Origin: Kitasatospora sp. NBC_00458
GTDB taxonomy: Bacteria; Actinomycetota; Actinomycetes; Streptomycetales; Streptomycetaceae
Length of the DNA stretch: 64,000 bases
Direction of reading: 5' to 3'
Assembly: GCF_036013975.1 (NCBI RefSeq)
Contig: NZ_CP107904.1
Span: forward strand, 5,233,001-5,297,000
In this document: in pieces, positions 16,599 through 24,876 of the stretch
How the letters are laid out: each line of letters begins with the position of its first letter
How positions within the stretch are numbered: position 1 is the stretch's first letter
Translations under genes and position numbers: made by a program
The notes under the pieces: generated by a model
Told to the model about the DNA's origin: nothing
The model's input: only the letters and a program-made list of their open reading frames with translations
The model's database searches: none

Positions 16599-17114
16599 GT
16601 GACCACCTCACCACCCGGCGACCGCCGCACCCCTGTCGGCCTCACCCACGTCGACGAGCAGGGCGCCGCCCGGATGGTCGACGTCTCCGAGAAGGCCGTC
16701 ACCGCGCGCACCGCGGTCGCGGCGGGCCGGGTCCGGGTCGCCCCCCGGGTGGTCGAGCTGCTCCGCGGCGAGGGCGTCCCCAAGGGCGACGCGCTGGCCG
16801 TGGCCCGGATCGCCGGGATCATGGGCGCCAAGAAGACGCCCGAGCTGATCCCGCTCTGCCACCCGATCGCCGTCTCCGGCGTCGAGGTCGAGCTCACCGT
16901 GGCCGACGACGCGGTGGAGATCACCGCCACCGTGCGGACCACCGACCGGACCGGCGTCGAGATGGAGGCGCTGACCGCCGTCGCGGTGGCCGGGCTGACC
17001 GTGATCGACATGGTCAAGGCCGTCGACAAGGGCGCCGCCGTCGAGTCCGTCCGGGTGCTCAGCAAGACCGGCGGCAAGAGCGGGGACTGGTCGGCACCCG
17101 GGGCGTCCGCGTGA
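16599..17114 (+). CDS. moaC: Cyclic pyranopterin monophosphate synthase MoaC
   Basis: A 171-residue enzyme of the first step of molybdenum-cofactor synthesis, converting the MoaA product to cyclic pyranopterin monophosphate. It contains LTHVDEQGAARMVDVSEKAV, the IPLCHP motif (LIPLCHPIAVSGVEVEL), and the active-site stretch TGVEMEALTAVAVAGLTVIDMVKAVDK, all typical of MoaC. The GTG start at 16599 has TGGAG seven bases upstream. A TACGGT hexamer at 16555-16560 could be the -10 of a promoter in the 151-base gap after moeA. The stop overlaps the GTG start of mog by four bases (GTGA), so the two are translationally coupled. Confidence 0.95.
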   Translation: MTTSPPGDRRTPVGLTHVDEQGAARMVDVSEKAVTARTAVAAGRVRVAPRVVELLRGEGVPKGDALAVARIAGIMGAKKTPELIPLCHPIAVSGVEVELTVADDAVEITATVRTTDRTGVEMEALTAVAVAGLTVIDMVKAVDKGAAVESVRVLSKTGGKSGDWSAPGASA

Positions 17115-17614
17115 GGGCGCTGGCCGTCACCGTCTCCAACCGCGCCTCGGCCGGCGTGTACGAGGACAAGGGCGGCCCGCTGCTCGTCGCCGGCCTGCGC
17201 GGGATGGGCTTCGCCGCCGACGGCCCCCGGGTCGTCCCGGACGGCGAACCGGTCGAGGCCGCCCTGCGCGAGGCCGTAGCGGCCGGGTACGACGTGGTGC
17301 TGACCACCGGCGGCACCGGCATCTCGCCGACGGACCTCACCCCCGAGATGACGGCGCGCGTGCTCGACCGCGAGATCCCCGGCATCCCCGAGGCGATCCG
17401 GGCGTACGGGCGGGACAAGGTGCCCACCGCGGCGCTCTCCCGCGGGCTGGCCGGCCTCGCCGGACGTACCCTGATCGTCAACCTGCCGGGCTCGACCGGC
17501 GGCGTCAGGGACGGTCTGGCCGTCCTGGAGCCGCTGCTCGCGCACGCCGTCGACCAGCTGGCCGGCGGCGACCACCCCCGGCCCGACGCACCAGCTTCCG
17601 GGAGAGCGCACTGA
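17111..17614 (+). CDS. mog: MogA/MoaB-type molybdopterin adenylyltransferase
   Basis: A 167-residue protein that activates molybdopterin by adenylation before molybdate insertion. It has the fold signatures AVTVSNRASAGVYEDKGGP, VVLTTGGTGISPTDLTPEM (the conserved TTGGTG loop) and LIVNLPGSTGGVRDGL (the NLPGSP-like motif). The last ten residues are Pro/Asp/Ala-rich. The GTG start overlaps the moaC stop; the stop TGA (17612-17614) overlaps the apparent CTG start of the next gene, so moaC, mog and the acetyltransferase form a tight operon. Confidence 0.93.
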   Translation: MRALAVTVSNRASAGVYEDKGGPLLVAGLRGMGFAADGPRVVPDGEPVEAALREAVAAGYDVVLTTGGTGISPTDLTPEMTARVLDREIPGIPEAIRAYGRDKVPTAALSRGLAGLAGRTLIVNLPGSTGGVRDGLAVLEPLLAHAVDQLAGGDHPRPDAPASGRAH

Positions 17615-18237
17615 ACGCCGGCTGGCCGGTAGAGCTCCACGAGGGGGACGTCGCGCTGCGCCCGATCCGGGCCCGCGACCAGCGCGACTGGCAGGAGGTC
17701 AGCCGCCGCAACCGGGACTGGCTGCGGCGCTGGGAGGCGACCGTGCCACCGGGCCCGGCGGCCCACGGCGCGGGCTCGCGCCCGACCTACCGGCAGATGG
17801 TCCGCTACCTGCGCGGCGAGGCCTCGGCGGGCCGGATGCTGCCCTTCGTCGTGCTGTACAAGGGCCGGCTGGTCGGCCAGCTGACGGTCGGCGGCATCAC
17901 CTGGGGCTCGATGTGCTCGGCCAACGTCGGCTACTGGATCGACGAGGCGGTGGCCGGGCGGGGCATCATGCCGACCGCGGTCGCGCTCTCGGTCGACCAC
18001 TGCTTCCGCGGCCTCGGTCTGCACCGGATCGAGGTCTGCATCCGTCCGGAGAACACCCCGAGCCGGCGGGTGGTGGAAAAGCTCGGCTTCCGCTCGGAGG
18101 GAATGCGCCCGCGCTATCTGCACATCGACGGCGACTGGCGGGACCACCTGGTGTTCGCGCTCACCGCCGACGAGGTGCCGGAGGGGATGCTGGACCGCTG
18201 GCGGACCCTCAGTTCGAGTCGGCGTCCGAGAAATTGA
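17611..18237 (+). CDS. RimJ/RimL-type GNAT acetyltransferase with apparent CTG start
   Basis: A 208-residue GNAT-fold acetyltransferase. The conserved N-terminal part (GWPVELHEGDVALRPIR, ARDQRDWQEVSRRNRDWL) precedes the first in-frame GTG at 17743, so a start there would cut off strand 1 and helix 1. The only codon that captures it is CTG at 17611, in CTGAACGCC, preceded by GGGAG at 6-base spacing and overlapping the mog stop as CTGA. Later motifs are LVGQLTVGGITWGS, VGYWIDEAVAGRGIMPTAV (acetyl-CoA loop, in the form AGRGI) and HRIEVCIRPENTPSRRVVEKL. RimJ-like enzymes acetylate protein N-termini. The same type of gene accompanies glp/glpR in other actinobacteria. No ATG, GTG or TTG lies in frame between the upstream stop and 17743. 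Confidence 0.85.
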   Translation: MNAGWPVELHEGDVALRPIRARDQRDWQEVSRRNRDWLRRWEATVPPGPAAHGAGSRPTYRQMVRYLRGEASAGRMLPFVVLYKGRLVGQLTVGGITWGSMCSANVGYWIDEAVAGRGIMPTAVALSVDHCFRGLGLHRIEVCIRPENTPSRRVVEKLGFRSEGMRPRYLHIDGDWRDHLVFALTADEVPEGMLDRWRTLSSSRRPRN

Positions 18238-18387
18238 ATACATGTTCGAAAGAAATATCGATATGGCATCGGCCCGGCGACGGACGGGCACAAATACCGG
18301 CAAAATAGTCGGAGAATCAGCTTGATCACACGACACGCCGTGCCAAATTGCTACCAGGCCTTCCCCCGCGCCCGTACGGTGTGAAAC

Positions 18388-19458
18388 GTGAGCAGTAGCG
18401 GCCTTATCTACGCCGTCATCGTAGGGGCCTGGGCCGCCTATCTGGTGCCGATGTGGCTCCGCAGGCAGGACGAGCTCAACGAGGCGCGCCCGACGGAACG
18501 CTTCAGCACCGCCATCCGCCTGCTGGCCGGGCGTTCGGCGCTGGAGCGGCGGGCGTCCCGGGCCCTGAGCGACGAACCGCGTGACGACGAGCAGAGCAGC
18601 GACGACGGCCCTCCCGGACGGGACGCGGCCGCGGTCGGCGACCCCTCCGGCGGCGCCGCCGACGACCCCGACGCCGGGCCCGACGCCGGACCTCCGGACG
18701 GAGCCGCGGCCGAGGACGGACCGGCGGACCGGCCGGCGCCCCGTCCGGCCGACCGGGCCGAGGGGCGGTCCGCGGCCACGAGCGGCGGCGTCGAGCGCCG
18801 GGCCCGGCTACTGGCCCGGCGGCGCCGGATGGTCACCGTCCTCTTCCTGGCCTTCGCCGTCGGCGCGGTGGTCGCGGCGGTGGCCGGACTGGCCTTCCTC
18901 TGGGTCCCCGCCGTCCCGGCGGCCCTCCTCACCCTCTACATCGGGCACCTGCGGCGGCTGGAGCGGCAGCGGTACGCCGTGAAGCTCGACCGGGTGCGGG
19001 CGGCCCAGGCCGCCGAGCGGCTGCGCAAGCGCGAGCACCAGCGGGCCGAGGCCGCCCGGGCGGCCGCCGAGGCCCCCGCCGCCGAGCCGGAGCCCGAGGC
19101 GCCCGCCGGGCGCGGCCGCCCGCACCTGCGGCTGGCCACCGACGCCGACGCCGTCCGGGCGACCGCCGGGGCCCCCGGTTCGGCCTCGGCCGTCGCCGAG
19201 GCGACCGAGCACGAGGAGTGGGTCGACGGCATGCGCGAGCGCGGTGCGGCCGGTCCGGACTCCTGGGAGCCGGTGCCCGTCCCGCTGCCGACCTACGTGA
19301 CCGCGCCGGTGGCGCCCCGGGTCAGCCGCGGCCTCGACCTGTCCGCCCCCGGCACCTGGAGCGCGGGCCGCCCGGCCGAGGCCCGCAACACCCCGCTCTT
19401 CGACCAGTACGCCGAGCCCCCGGCCCCGGAGGTCCGGCCCCGCGCGGCCAACGAGTGA
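18388..19458 (+). CDS. sepX: SepX/GlpR-type actinobacterial divisome membrane protein
   Basis: A 356-residue protein with the sharply conserved N-terminus SSGLIYAVIVGAWAAYLVP followed by a basic stretch (MWLRRQDELNEA): one membrane helix at about 5-22. A disordered acidic/Pro linker (60-125) leads to a second membrane region at about 148-190 (VTVLFLAFAVGAVVAAVAGL, AALLTLYIGHL), then a basic coiled stretch and a long variable tail. This is the architecture of SepX of Streptomyces, needed for stable cross-walls and sporulation septa, and of GlpR, the membrane receptor for Glp in Corynebacterium; its position near moeA/glp supports that. The GTG at 18388 has no SD; TACGGT at 18375-18380 lies 7 bases upstream, suggesting a leaderless message. 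The 150 bases upstream are AT-rich, so it has its own promoter. Confidence 0.82.
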   Translation: MSSSGLIYAVIVGAWAAYLVPMWLRRQDELNEARPTERFSTAIRLLAGRSALERRASRALSDEPRDDEQSSDDGPPGRDAAAVGDPSGGAADDPDAGPDAGPPDGAAAEDGPADRPAPRPADRAEGRSAATSGGVERRARLLARRRRMVTVLFLAFAVGAVVAAVAGLAFLWVPAVPAALLTLYIGHLRRLERQRYAVKLDRVRAAQAAERLRKREHQRAEAARAAAEAPAAEPEPEAPAGRGRPHLRLATDADAVRATAGAPGSASAVAEATEHEEWVDGMRERGAAGPDSWEPVPVPLPTYVTAPVAPRVSRGLDLSAPGTWSAGRPAEARNTPLFDQYAEPPAPEVRPRAANE

Positions 19459-19550
19459 CCGGTCGGGGGTGCCGCGGCGCCCCCGACCTGGGCCGCCGTC
19501 CGGGGGTGGTCACGAGCCCCCTCCGAAAGGTGCTAGAGTTTCATCTCGTT

Positions 19551-19626
<76 letters not shown>

Positions 19627-19632
19627 CAACGG

Positions 19633-19665
19633 AAGTCCCGCCCGGTCATCGACCGGGCGGGACTT
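19633..19665 (+). terminator. Hairpin terminator after tRNA-Ala
   Basis: Perfect 15-bp stem (19633-19647 with 19651-19665) around a 3-base ATC loop, starting 9 bases after the tRNA. Confidence 0.85.
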
Positions 19666-19754
19666 CTGCGTTGCGGGGGGACGCGGATCGACGGGGCGTC
19701 AGCCGCACGGCGCGCGGCGGCCGGGGTGCCGCGGCGGGCGCCCTGTGAGACGGA

Positions 19755-20189
19755 TCACTCCCGGACGACGACCACGGTGCAGGGGGCGCGGTCGACGCAG
19801 TGGAGGGCCACGCTGCCGAGCGGGGCGCCGGGCGGGGCGGAGCGCCCCCGGGAACCGACGACCAGTGCGGTGGCGCCCCGCGCGGCGGCCACCAGGGTGG
19901 GGCCGGGGAGACCGGCCGGGAGCAGCCGGCGGACGGCCGTACCGGGGGAGAGGGCCGCGGCCAGGGTCTCGTCGAGGATCCTGGCGGCGTGGCGCTCGGA
20001 CTCGAAGCCGTCCAGCGGGGGCGGGACCGTGCCGTGCTCGTCCTGCGGCAGCGGGAACTCCCAGACGGCCACCGCCTCCAGCGGGCCGCCGGTGAGGGCG
20101 GCCAGCCGGACGGCCCAGCGGACGGCGGCGCGGGAGAGCCGGGAGCCGTCCACGCCGACCACGATCCTGCCGTCCGGCCGCGAGGTCAC
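19755..20189 (-). CDS. Universal stress protein (UspA family), single domain
   Basis: A 144-residue cytoplasmic protein. The UspA fold signatures are GRIVVGVDGSRLSRAAVRWA at the N-terminus and, near the C-terminus, ALVVGSRGRSAPPGAPLGSV, corresponding to the ATP-binding G-2x-G-9x-G-(S/T) pattern. It ends VVVVRE, a typical last strand. The family binds ATP and protects cells under starvation or hypoxia by unclear means. The GTG start has no SD; TAGGCT on the same strand lies 6 bases upstream, so it is probably leaderless. Confidence 0.9.
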   Translation of the reverse strand: MTSRPDGRIVVGVDGSRLSRAAVRWAVRLAALTGGPLEAVAVWEFPLPQDEHGTVPPPLDGFESERHAARILDETLAAALSPGTAVRRLLPAGLPGPTLVAAARGATALVVGSRGRSAPPGAPLGSVALHCVDRAPCTVVVVRE

Positions 20190-20251
20190 GGGTCGAGCCT
20201 AGGGTTCGTGCGGCAGGGACGCCCGGCGGCCCGCCGGGGGTGGCGCAACGG

Positions 20252-20291
20252 CCGAGGGCCGGCCGGAGCGGGTGCTCCGGCCGGCCCTCGG
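20252..20291 (-). terminator. Hairpin terminator of the vWA/partner operon
   Basis: 18-bp perfect stem (20252-20269 with 20274-20291) around a GGGT loop, 12 bases beyond the stop of the partner gene. Confidence 0.85.
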
Positions 20292-20303
20292 GGGCGGGCT
20301 CCG

Positions 20304-21188
20304 TCAGGACTGGCCGGAGCCGGCGTACGGGCCCGGCTGCGGGGCGCCGGACTGCGGCGGCACCGAGCCGTAGCGGGCGGGACGGCGGCCGCGCGGGTGC
20401 CGGGTGAGGGTGTAGCCCGCGACGCCGGCCAGGGCGGCCAGGACGCCGCCGGCCAGGGTCCAGAACCAGCGGCTGTTCCAACCGGAGAACCAGCCGGTGT
20501 ACCAGTGGTCCTCGGGCTCCTCGGGTGCGGCCGCCTTGGCGGTCGCGGCGCCGCCGCCGGCCGGCGGGACCAGCGGGGCCCTGAGCTCGCCGCCCTCCGG
20601 CTGGGCGTTGTCGGCGTCGCCCTTGGCCGCCACGTGCAGCTGGACCGAGGCGGCCAGGCCGAGGTCCGTCTGCTGGGCGTCGGCGACCGAGAGCCGGACG
20701 TAGTAGGTGCCGGGCAGCGGGTCGCCGGACCACGGCTCGGCCCAGGAGCGGACCTCCCGCAGGGTGCAGCTGAGCGCGAGCGAGGCGGTGGCCTGCTCGG
20801 CGGTCGCGTTCTGGGTGCCGGCGGTGCAGGACTGGCGGCGGCGCAGCCCGTCGAACACCTCGACGCTCCAGGTCTGCGGGCCGTGGCGGTCCGCGGACGG
20901 GGGCAGGGTGACGGTCAGGCCGACGGTCGCGGTCTGGCCCTCGGCGGCGCCGAACGCCCAGTACAGGTAGTCACCGGTGGAGGCGGCGACGGCGGCGTCC
21001 TGGCCGGGGGCCAGGTTGACGGCGGTCAGGAAGGAGGTGCCGGCCTTGTTGGCCGGCGCCGGGGTGCCGCTCGCGCTCGGGGAGGGCGAGGCGGCGGAGG
21101 CCGCCGGGGTCGCGAAGGCGAGTGCCGGGAGCACGGCCAGCGCGGCCACCGCGGCGCGGAGCCGGGTACGGGTCGTCGAGTGGGCCAT
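20304..21188 (-). CDS. Secreted, membrane-anchored partner of the vWA protein
   Basis: A 294-residue protein of unknown function. It has a signal peptide (basic N-terminus, AAVAALAVLPALAFATPAASA, cleavage near residue 33), an extracellular region of about 190 residues predicted as beta-rich, a Pro/Ala linker, one membrane helix (WFWTLAGGVLAALAGVAGYTL) and a basic cytoplasmic tail (TRHPRGRRPARYG). Two motifs recall pre-peptidase or jelly-roll domains: GDYLYWAFGAAEGQTATV and GTYYVRLSVAD. Two Cys residues could form a disulfide. The ATG at 21188 has GGAGAACTG upstream, inside the end of the vWA gene, two bases after its stop. It is therefore co-translated with the vWA protein and probably acts with it at the cell surface. 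Confidence 0.82.
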   Translation of the reverse strand: MAHSTTRTRLRAAVAALAVLPALAFATPAASAASPSPSASGTPAPANKAGTSFLTAVNLAPGQDAAVAASTGDYLYWAFGAAEGQTATVGLTVTLPPSADRHGPQTWSVEVFDGLRRRQSCTAGTQNATAEQATASLALSCTLREVRSWAEPWSGDPLPGTYYVRLSVADAQQTDLGLAASVQLHVAAKGDADNAQPEGGELRAPLVPPAGGGAATAKAAAPEEPEDHWYTGWFSGWNSRWFWTLAGGVLAALAGVAGYTLTRHPRGRRPARYGSVPPQSGAPQPGPYAGSGQS

Positions 21189-21190
21189 GG

Positions 21191-22507
21191 TCAGTTCTCC
21201 TGCCAGACAGCGATCCGCCAGCGGGCGATCCAACCGAACAGCAGACCGGCCACGAGGCCGGCCAGGGTGAGCACGAGCAGCAGGATCCAGCCGCGGCCGA
21301 GCCCCATCGCCGGGCCGTCCGGGGCGGGCGAGGCCGCGGTCAGGTCGACCGTCAGCTCCAGCGGCAGGCCGGGGTCGGCGGCGACGCCGGGCTGGGCGGC
21401 CAGCGAGTTGGTGATCACCAGGCAGACGGTGGTCTCCGGCTTCCCGCTCGGCGAGGCGGACGGGCTCGCGGTCGCGTAGCCCTTGGAGTCGTCGGTGGAC
21501 CAGCGCAGGCCGGTGGAGATCACGTCGGTGCGGCCGCTCCCGGCGTCGGTGCCGCGGACCAGTTCCTGGCCGGTGGTGCTGGTGGCCTGGAGCAGGACGC
21601 CGTAGTCGCGGGCCACCGGGCGGTCCAGTGCGACGCTGACCGAGGCGCGGAGCTCCTGGCTGGCCTTGACCGGGACGCGGTACACGCGGTGCTCGGAGAA
21701 CTTCTCGCGGTCGCTGTAGACGCCGGGGGCGAGGACCGGCGCGGACTCGCACCGGTCGGTGCCGGCGGTCTTCACCGGGGCGACCGTGTAGGTGTCGTTG
21801 GAGCGGTCGACCAGCTGCTTCACCTTGTCGGTGAGCTGTTCCTGGGTGCGCACGTCGGTGTAGGTGCCGCCGGTGGCGTTGGCGATGCAGAGCAGCTGCT
21901 GGCGGGTCTTGTCGTCGTGGGCCAGACCGAGGGTGTCGATCACCAGGTGGATGCCCTGGGCGGCGAGTTCACGGGCGACGTCGCAGGGGTCGGGCGGGGC
22001 GCAGGAGTCCTCGCCGTCGGTGATCAGCACCACCCGGCGGGTGGTCTCGCCCTTGCCGAGGTCCTCGGCCGCGCCGCGCAGGGCCAGGCCGATCGGGGTC
22101 CAGCCGGTGGGGCGCAGGGTGGCGACCGCCGTCTTGGCCTCGGTCTTGTTGGTCTTCCCGACGGGGAAGAGCTGCTTGGTGTCCAGGCAGCCCTGGGCCT
22201 TGTCGTTGCCGGGGTAGGTGGCGCCGAGGGTGCGGATGCCGAAGTCGGTCTCGGCCGGCAGGGCGTCGATCACCTCGTTCAGCGACTGCTGGGCCACCGC
22301 GATGCGGCTCTTGCCCTGGATGTCGGCTTCCCGCATGGAGCCGCTGACATCCAGGACCAGGTCGACCCGGGGGGCTTCCTTGCCGGCGGAGCCGGCTGAT
22401 GGTTCGTCGGCATGGGCTGGCAGGCCGCTGAGCAGCGCCCCGCCCGTTATCGCCAGGGCGGCCAGCAGGCTGCCGAGCCTGGCCTTCGGTCGTCGTCCGG
22501 TAGTCAC
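21191..22507 (-). CDS. Secreted von Willebrand factor A domain protein with C-terminal membrane anchor
   Basis: A 438-residue protein: signal peptide (LGSLLAALAITGGALLSGLP, ending AHA), then a vWA domain from about 46. Its MIDAS metal site is complete in outline: DVSGS at 53-57, the Thr in GWTPIG, and the Asp in LITDGEDS. After about residue 245 comes a second extracellular region (YRVPVKASQELRASVSVAL) similar in style to the partner's beta-rich domain, then a membrane helix near the C-terminus (GWILLLVLTLAGLVAGLLF) and a short basic tail. vWA domains mediate metal-dependent protein binding. The partner gene follows after two bases. Function unknown; a surface complex is likely. Confidence 0.86.
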   Translation of the reverse strand: MTTGRRPKARLGSLLAALAITGGALLSGLPAHADEPSAGSAGKEAPRVDLVLDVSGSMREADIQGKSRIAVAQQSLNEVIDALPAETDFGIRTLGATYPGNDKAQGCLDTKQLFPVGKTNKTEAKTAVATLRPTGWTPIGLALRGAAEDLGKGETTRRVVLITDGEDSCAPPDPCDVARELAAQGIHLVIDTLGLAHDDKTRQQLLCIANATGGTYTDVRTQEQLTDKVKQLVDRSNDTYTVAPVKTAGTDRCESAPVLAPGVYSDREKFSEHRVYRVPVKASQELRASVSVALDRPVARDYGVLLQATSTTGQELVRGTDAGSGRTDVISTGLRWSTDDSKGYATASPSASPSGKPETTVCLVITNSLAAQPGVAADPGLPLELTVDLTAASPAPDGPAMGLGRGWILLLVLTLAGLVAGLLFGWIARWRIAVWQEN

Positions 22508-22832
22508 CCGCCGATCCTAGGGATCATCAGTTCCCCGTGGCCAACACGGTCCAGTGCGCGGGGGGCCGGACTCCGGCGCGAACTCGCGGGCGCCGGTGGG
22601 TGATCGGTGGCGGGGGTGCCCGGGCGTGCGCCGGGTCGTGCGGGGGAGGGGGCGGGGCCGGGGCGGGTGCACCGGGTGGCGGACCGGACGGTGGGCGGGC
22701 AATACGTGACACACCGGACGGATGAACCGATAAACATGGATAGTGCCCGTTAGGGTGACGAGCGGGCCGAGGGGGCCGCCGTACCGGCGCCCGGGCCCGG
22801 CCGGCACGTCCGACTGAGGGAAGGACCCGCAC
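22508..22832. other. Divergent intergenic region
   Basis: 325 bases between the divergent vWA and DUF1269 genes. The stretch near 22725-22760 is AT-richer and includes TAGGGT at about 22752-22757, a possible -10 for the rightward gene. No gene is seen. Confidence 0.4.
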
Positions 22833-23345
22833 GTGAGCAACCTCTTCGCGATCGCCTATCCGGATCTGGCGACCGCCCAGGCCGTGCGCAGCGCGGCGGT
22901 CGGACTGCAGACGCAGAAGCTGATCGAGCTGGAGGACGCGGTCGTCGTCGAGCGCCGTGAGGACGGCAGGATCAAGCTGCACCAGCAGGTGAGCACCACC
23001 GGCGCGGGAGCCGCCTCGGGGGCGCTCTGGGGCGGTGTGATCGGTCTATTGTTCTTCATGCCGTTCCTCGGTGCGGCGGTCGGCGGCGCGGCCGGGGCCG
23101 CGGTCGGCGCCTCCACCGACATCGGGGTGGACGACGACTTCATGCGCCAGGTCGGCGAGCACCTCCAGCCGGGCACCGCCGCGGTGTTCCTGCTGGTCCG
23201 CAAGGCCACCGCCGACAAGGTCGTCCCCGAGCTGGCCCGGTTCGGGGGCAAGATCATCCAGACCTCGCTCTCGGCGGCCGCCGAGGCCGAGCTGAAGGCG
23301 ACCGTCGAGGCGGCCCGGGGGAACGCCGCACCGGCCTCGGTCTGA
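22833..23345 (+). CDS. DUF1269 domain membrane protein
   Basis: A 170-residue protein. The N-terminal ferredoxin-like half (FAIAYPDLATAQAVRSAAV, LEDAVVVERREDGRIKLHQ) is followed by a Gly-rich hydrophobic hairpin (GALWGGVIGLLFFMPFLGAA, GGAAGAAVGASTD) and a second soluble half (FMRQVGEHLQPGTAAVFLLV). This is the DUF1269 layout; members often associate with stress regulons, but the function is not known. The GTG start has GAAGGA 7 bases upstream. A 13-bp hairpin terminator follows. Confidence 0.88.
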   Translation: MSNLFAIAYPDLATAQAVRSAAVGLQTQKLIELEDAVVVERREDGRIKLHQQVSTTGAGAASGALWGGVIGLLFFMPFLGAAVGGAAGAAVGASTDIGVDDDFMRQVGEHLQPGTAAVFLLVRKATADKVVPELARFGGKIIQTSLSAAAEAELKATVEAARGNAAPASV

Positions 23346-23390
23346 GCCCCCTCCGGAGGGGCCGGACCCCACCTGACCAGCCGCTCACGT

Positions 23391-23423
23391 CGGGGCGGAC
23401 GGGCCCGTCGCCCGTCCGCCCCG
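23391..23423 (+). terminator. Hairpin terminator after the DUF1269 gene
   Basis: 13-bp perfect stem (23391-23403 with 23411-23423), loop of 7 bases. A smaller GCCCCCTCCGGAGGGGCC hairpin precedes it near 23346. Confidence 0.75.
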
Positions 23424-23529
23424 ATCGTCACACGCCGGTCCGCCGCGCCCCGCCGGTCCGCACCGGGGCGACCGCGCAGCAGGACGACCCGCAGCAGGAC
23501 ATCCCGCAGATCGACACCCAGGACGGTCC

Positions 23530-24876
23530 GTGGCGACACCCTCCGCCGTGACGAGAACCGCCGGCCGGCCGCGCCGGACGGTGCGGACCCGGCGCAACAC
23601 CGAACTCGCGCTGGTCCTCGCCGCGGTGCTGACCGCCGTCCTCGGCTACGCCGAGGTCGGCCTCAACGTCGACGGCACGGTGCCCGCGGACGCGGGCGAG
23701 TACGGGGCCGCGCTCGGGGTGCTCGCCCTGCTGGCGCACGCCGCGGTCCGTTGGAGGGCGCCGTACGCCGACCCGCTGCCGCTGCCGATCGGGGTGCTGC
23801 TGAACGGCGTCGGACTGGTGGTCATCTACCGGCTGGACCGCTCCACGCCGGGCAACGCGGCCCCCGCCCAGCTGCTCTGGTCGGCGCTCGGGGTGGGCCT
23901 GTTCATCCTGGTGGTGCTCCTGCTGCGGGACCACAGGCGGCTGCAGCGCTACGCGTACATCGGGGCGCTGGCGGCCCTGGTCCTGCTGGTGCTGCCGATC
24001 TTCTTCCCGCCGGTGTACGGCTCGCGGATCTGGATCACGCTGGGTCCGCTCTCCTTCCAGCCGGGCGAGTTCGCCAAGATCCTGCTGGCGGTCTTCTTCG
24101 CCGCCTACCTGGCGGTGCACCGGGACGCGCTGGCGCTGACCGGGCGGCGGGTCCGGCGGTTCCGGCTGCCGCCGGGACGGGTGCTCGCCCCCGTCCTGGT
24201 GATCTGGGCGGCGTTCGTCGGCGTGCTGGTGCTGGAGACCGACCTCGGCACCTCGCTGCTCTTCTTCGGCCTCTTCGTGGTGATGCTGTACGTGGCGACC
24301 GCGCGGACCGGCTGGATCGTCATCGGGCTGTTCCTGGCCGCGGTCGCCGCGGTCGGGGTGGGCTGGCTCTCGCCGCACGTGCACAGCCGGGTCGAGGACT
24401 GGCTGGACCCGCTCGGCTCGATCGCCGCCGGGCGCGGGGCCAACCAGATCGCCCAGTCGCTGTTCGCCTTCGCCTGGGGCGGGGAGCTCGGCACCGGGCT
24501 GGGCAACGGGTACTCGGCGCTGATCGGCTTCGCCGCCAAGTCCGACTTCATCCTCGCGACCATCGGCGAGGAGCTCGGACTGACCGGGCTGATCGCGCTC
24601 CTCCTGGTGTACGCGCTGCTGGTGTCCCGCGGGTTCCGGACCGGGATCGCGCTGCGGGACCCGTTCGGGCGGCTGCTGGCGATCGGGCTGGCGGCGATCG
24701 TCGGCCTCCAGGTGTTCGTGGTGGCGGGCGGGGTGCTCGCCCTCATCCCGCTGACCGGGATGACGCTGCCGTTCGTCGCCCAGGGCGGTTCCTCGGTGGT
24801 CACCAACTGGATCATCGTCGCGCTGCTGGTGCGGATGAGCGACACCGCCCGGCGGCCCGCCCCCGAGGAGGCCTGA
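23530..24876 (+). CDS. FtsW/RodA/SpoVE (SEDS) family peptidoglycan glycosyltransferase
   Basis: A 448-residue polytopic protein with about ten membrane helices. SEDS hallmarks are present: GSRIWITLGPLSFQPGEFAK, VLETDLGTSLLFFGLF (with the conserved catalytic-region Asp), NQIAQSLFAFAWGGELGTG, GYSALIGFAAKSDFILATIGEELG and LTGMTLPFVAQGGSSVVTNW. SEDS proteins polymerise lipid II and work with a class B PBP. Here the PBP gene follows directly, sharing one base (TGATG), so the pair is translationally coupled, as in the SEDS/PBP2 pairs of Streptomyces that support polar growth or sporulation. The GTG at 23530 has AGGAC 7 bases upstream. Confidence 0.92.
   Translation: MATPSAVTRTAGRPRRTVRTRRNTELALVLAAVLTAVLGYAEVGLNVDGTVPADAGEYGAALGVLALLAHAAVRWRAPYADPLPLPIGVLLNGVGLVVIYRLDRSTPGNAAPAQLLWSALGVGLFILVVLLLRDHRRLQRYAYIGALAALVLLVLPIFFPPVYGSRIWITLGPLSFQPGEFAKILLAVFFAAYLAVHRDALALTGRRVRRFRLPPGRVLAPVLVIWAAFVGVLVLETDLGTSLLFFGLFVVMLYVATARTGWIVIGLFLAAVAAVGVGWLSPHVHSRVEDWLDPLGSIAAGRGANQIAQSLFAFAWGGELGTGLGNGYSALIGFAAKSDFILATIGEELGLTGLIALLLVYALLVSRGFRTGIALRDPFGRLLAIGLAAIVGLQVFVVAGGVLALIPLTGMTLPFVAQGGSSVVTNWIIVALLVRMSDTARRPAPEEA

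Noticed and set aside
17743..18237. The acetyltransferase as starting at GTG 17743
   Set aside because: It would delete the first 44 residues, which are conserved GNAT sequence, and has no ribosome site; the CTG at 17611 is better supported.
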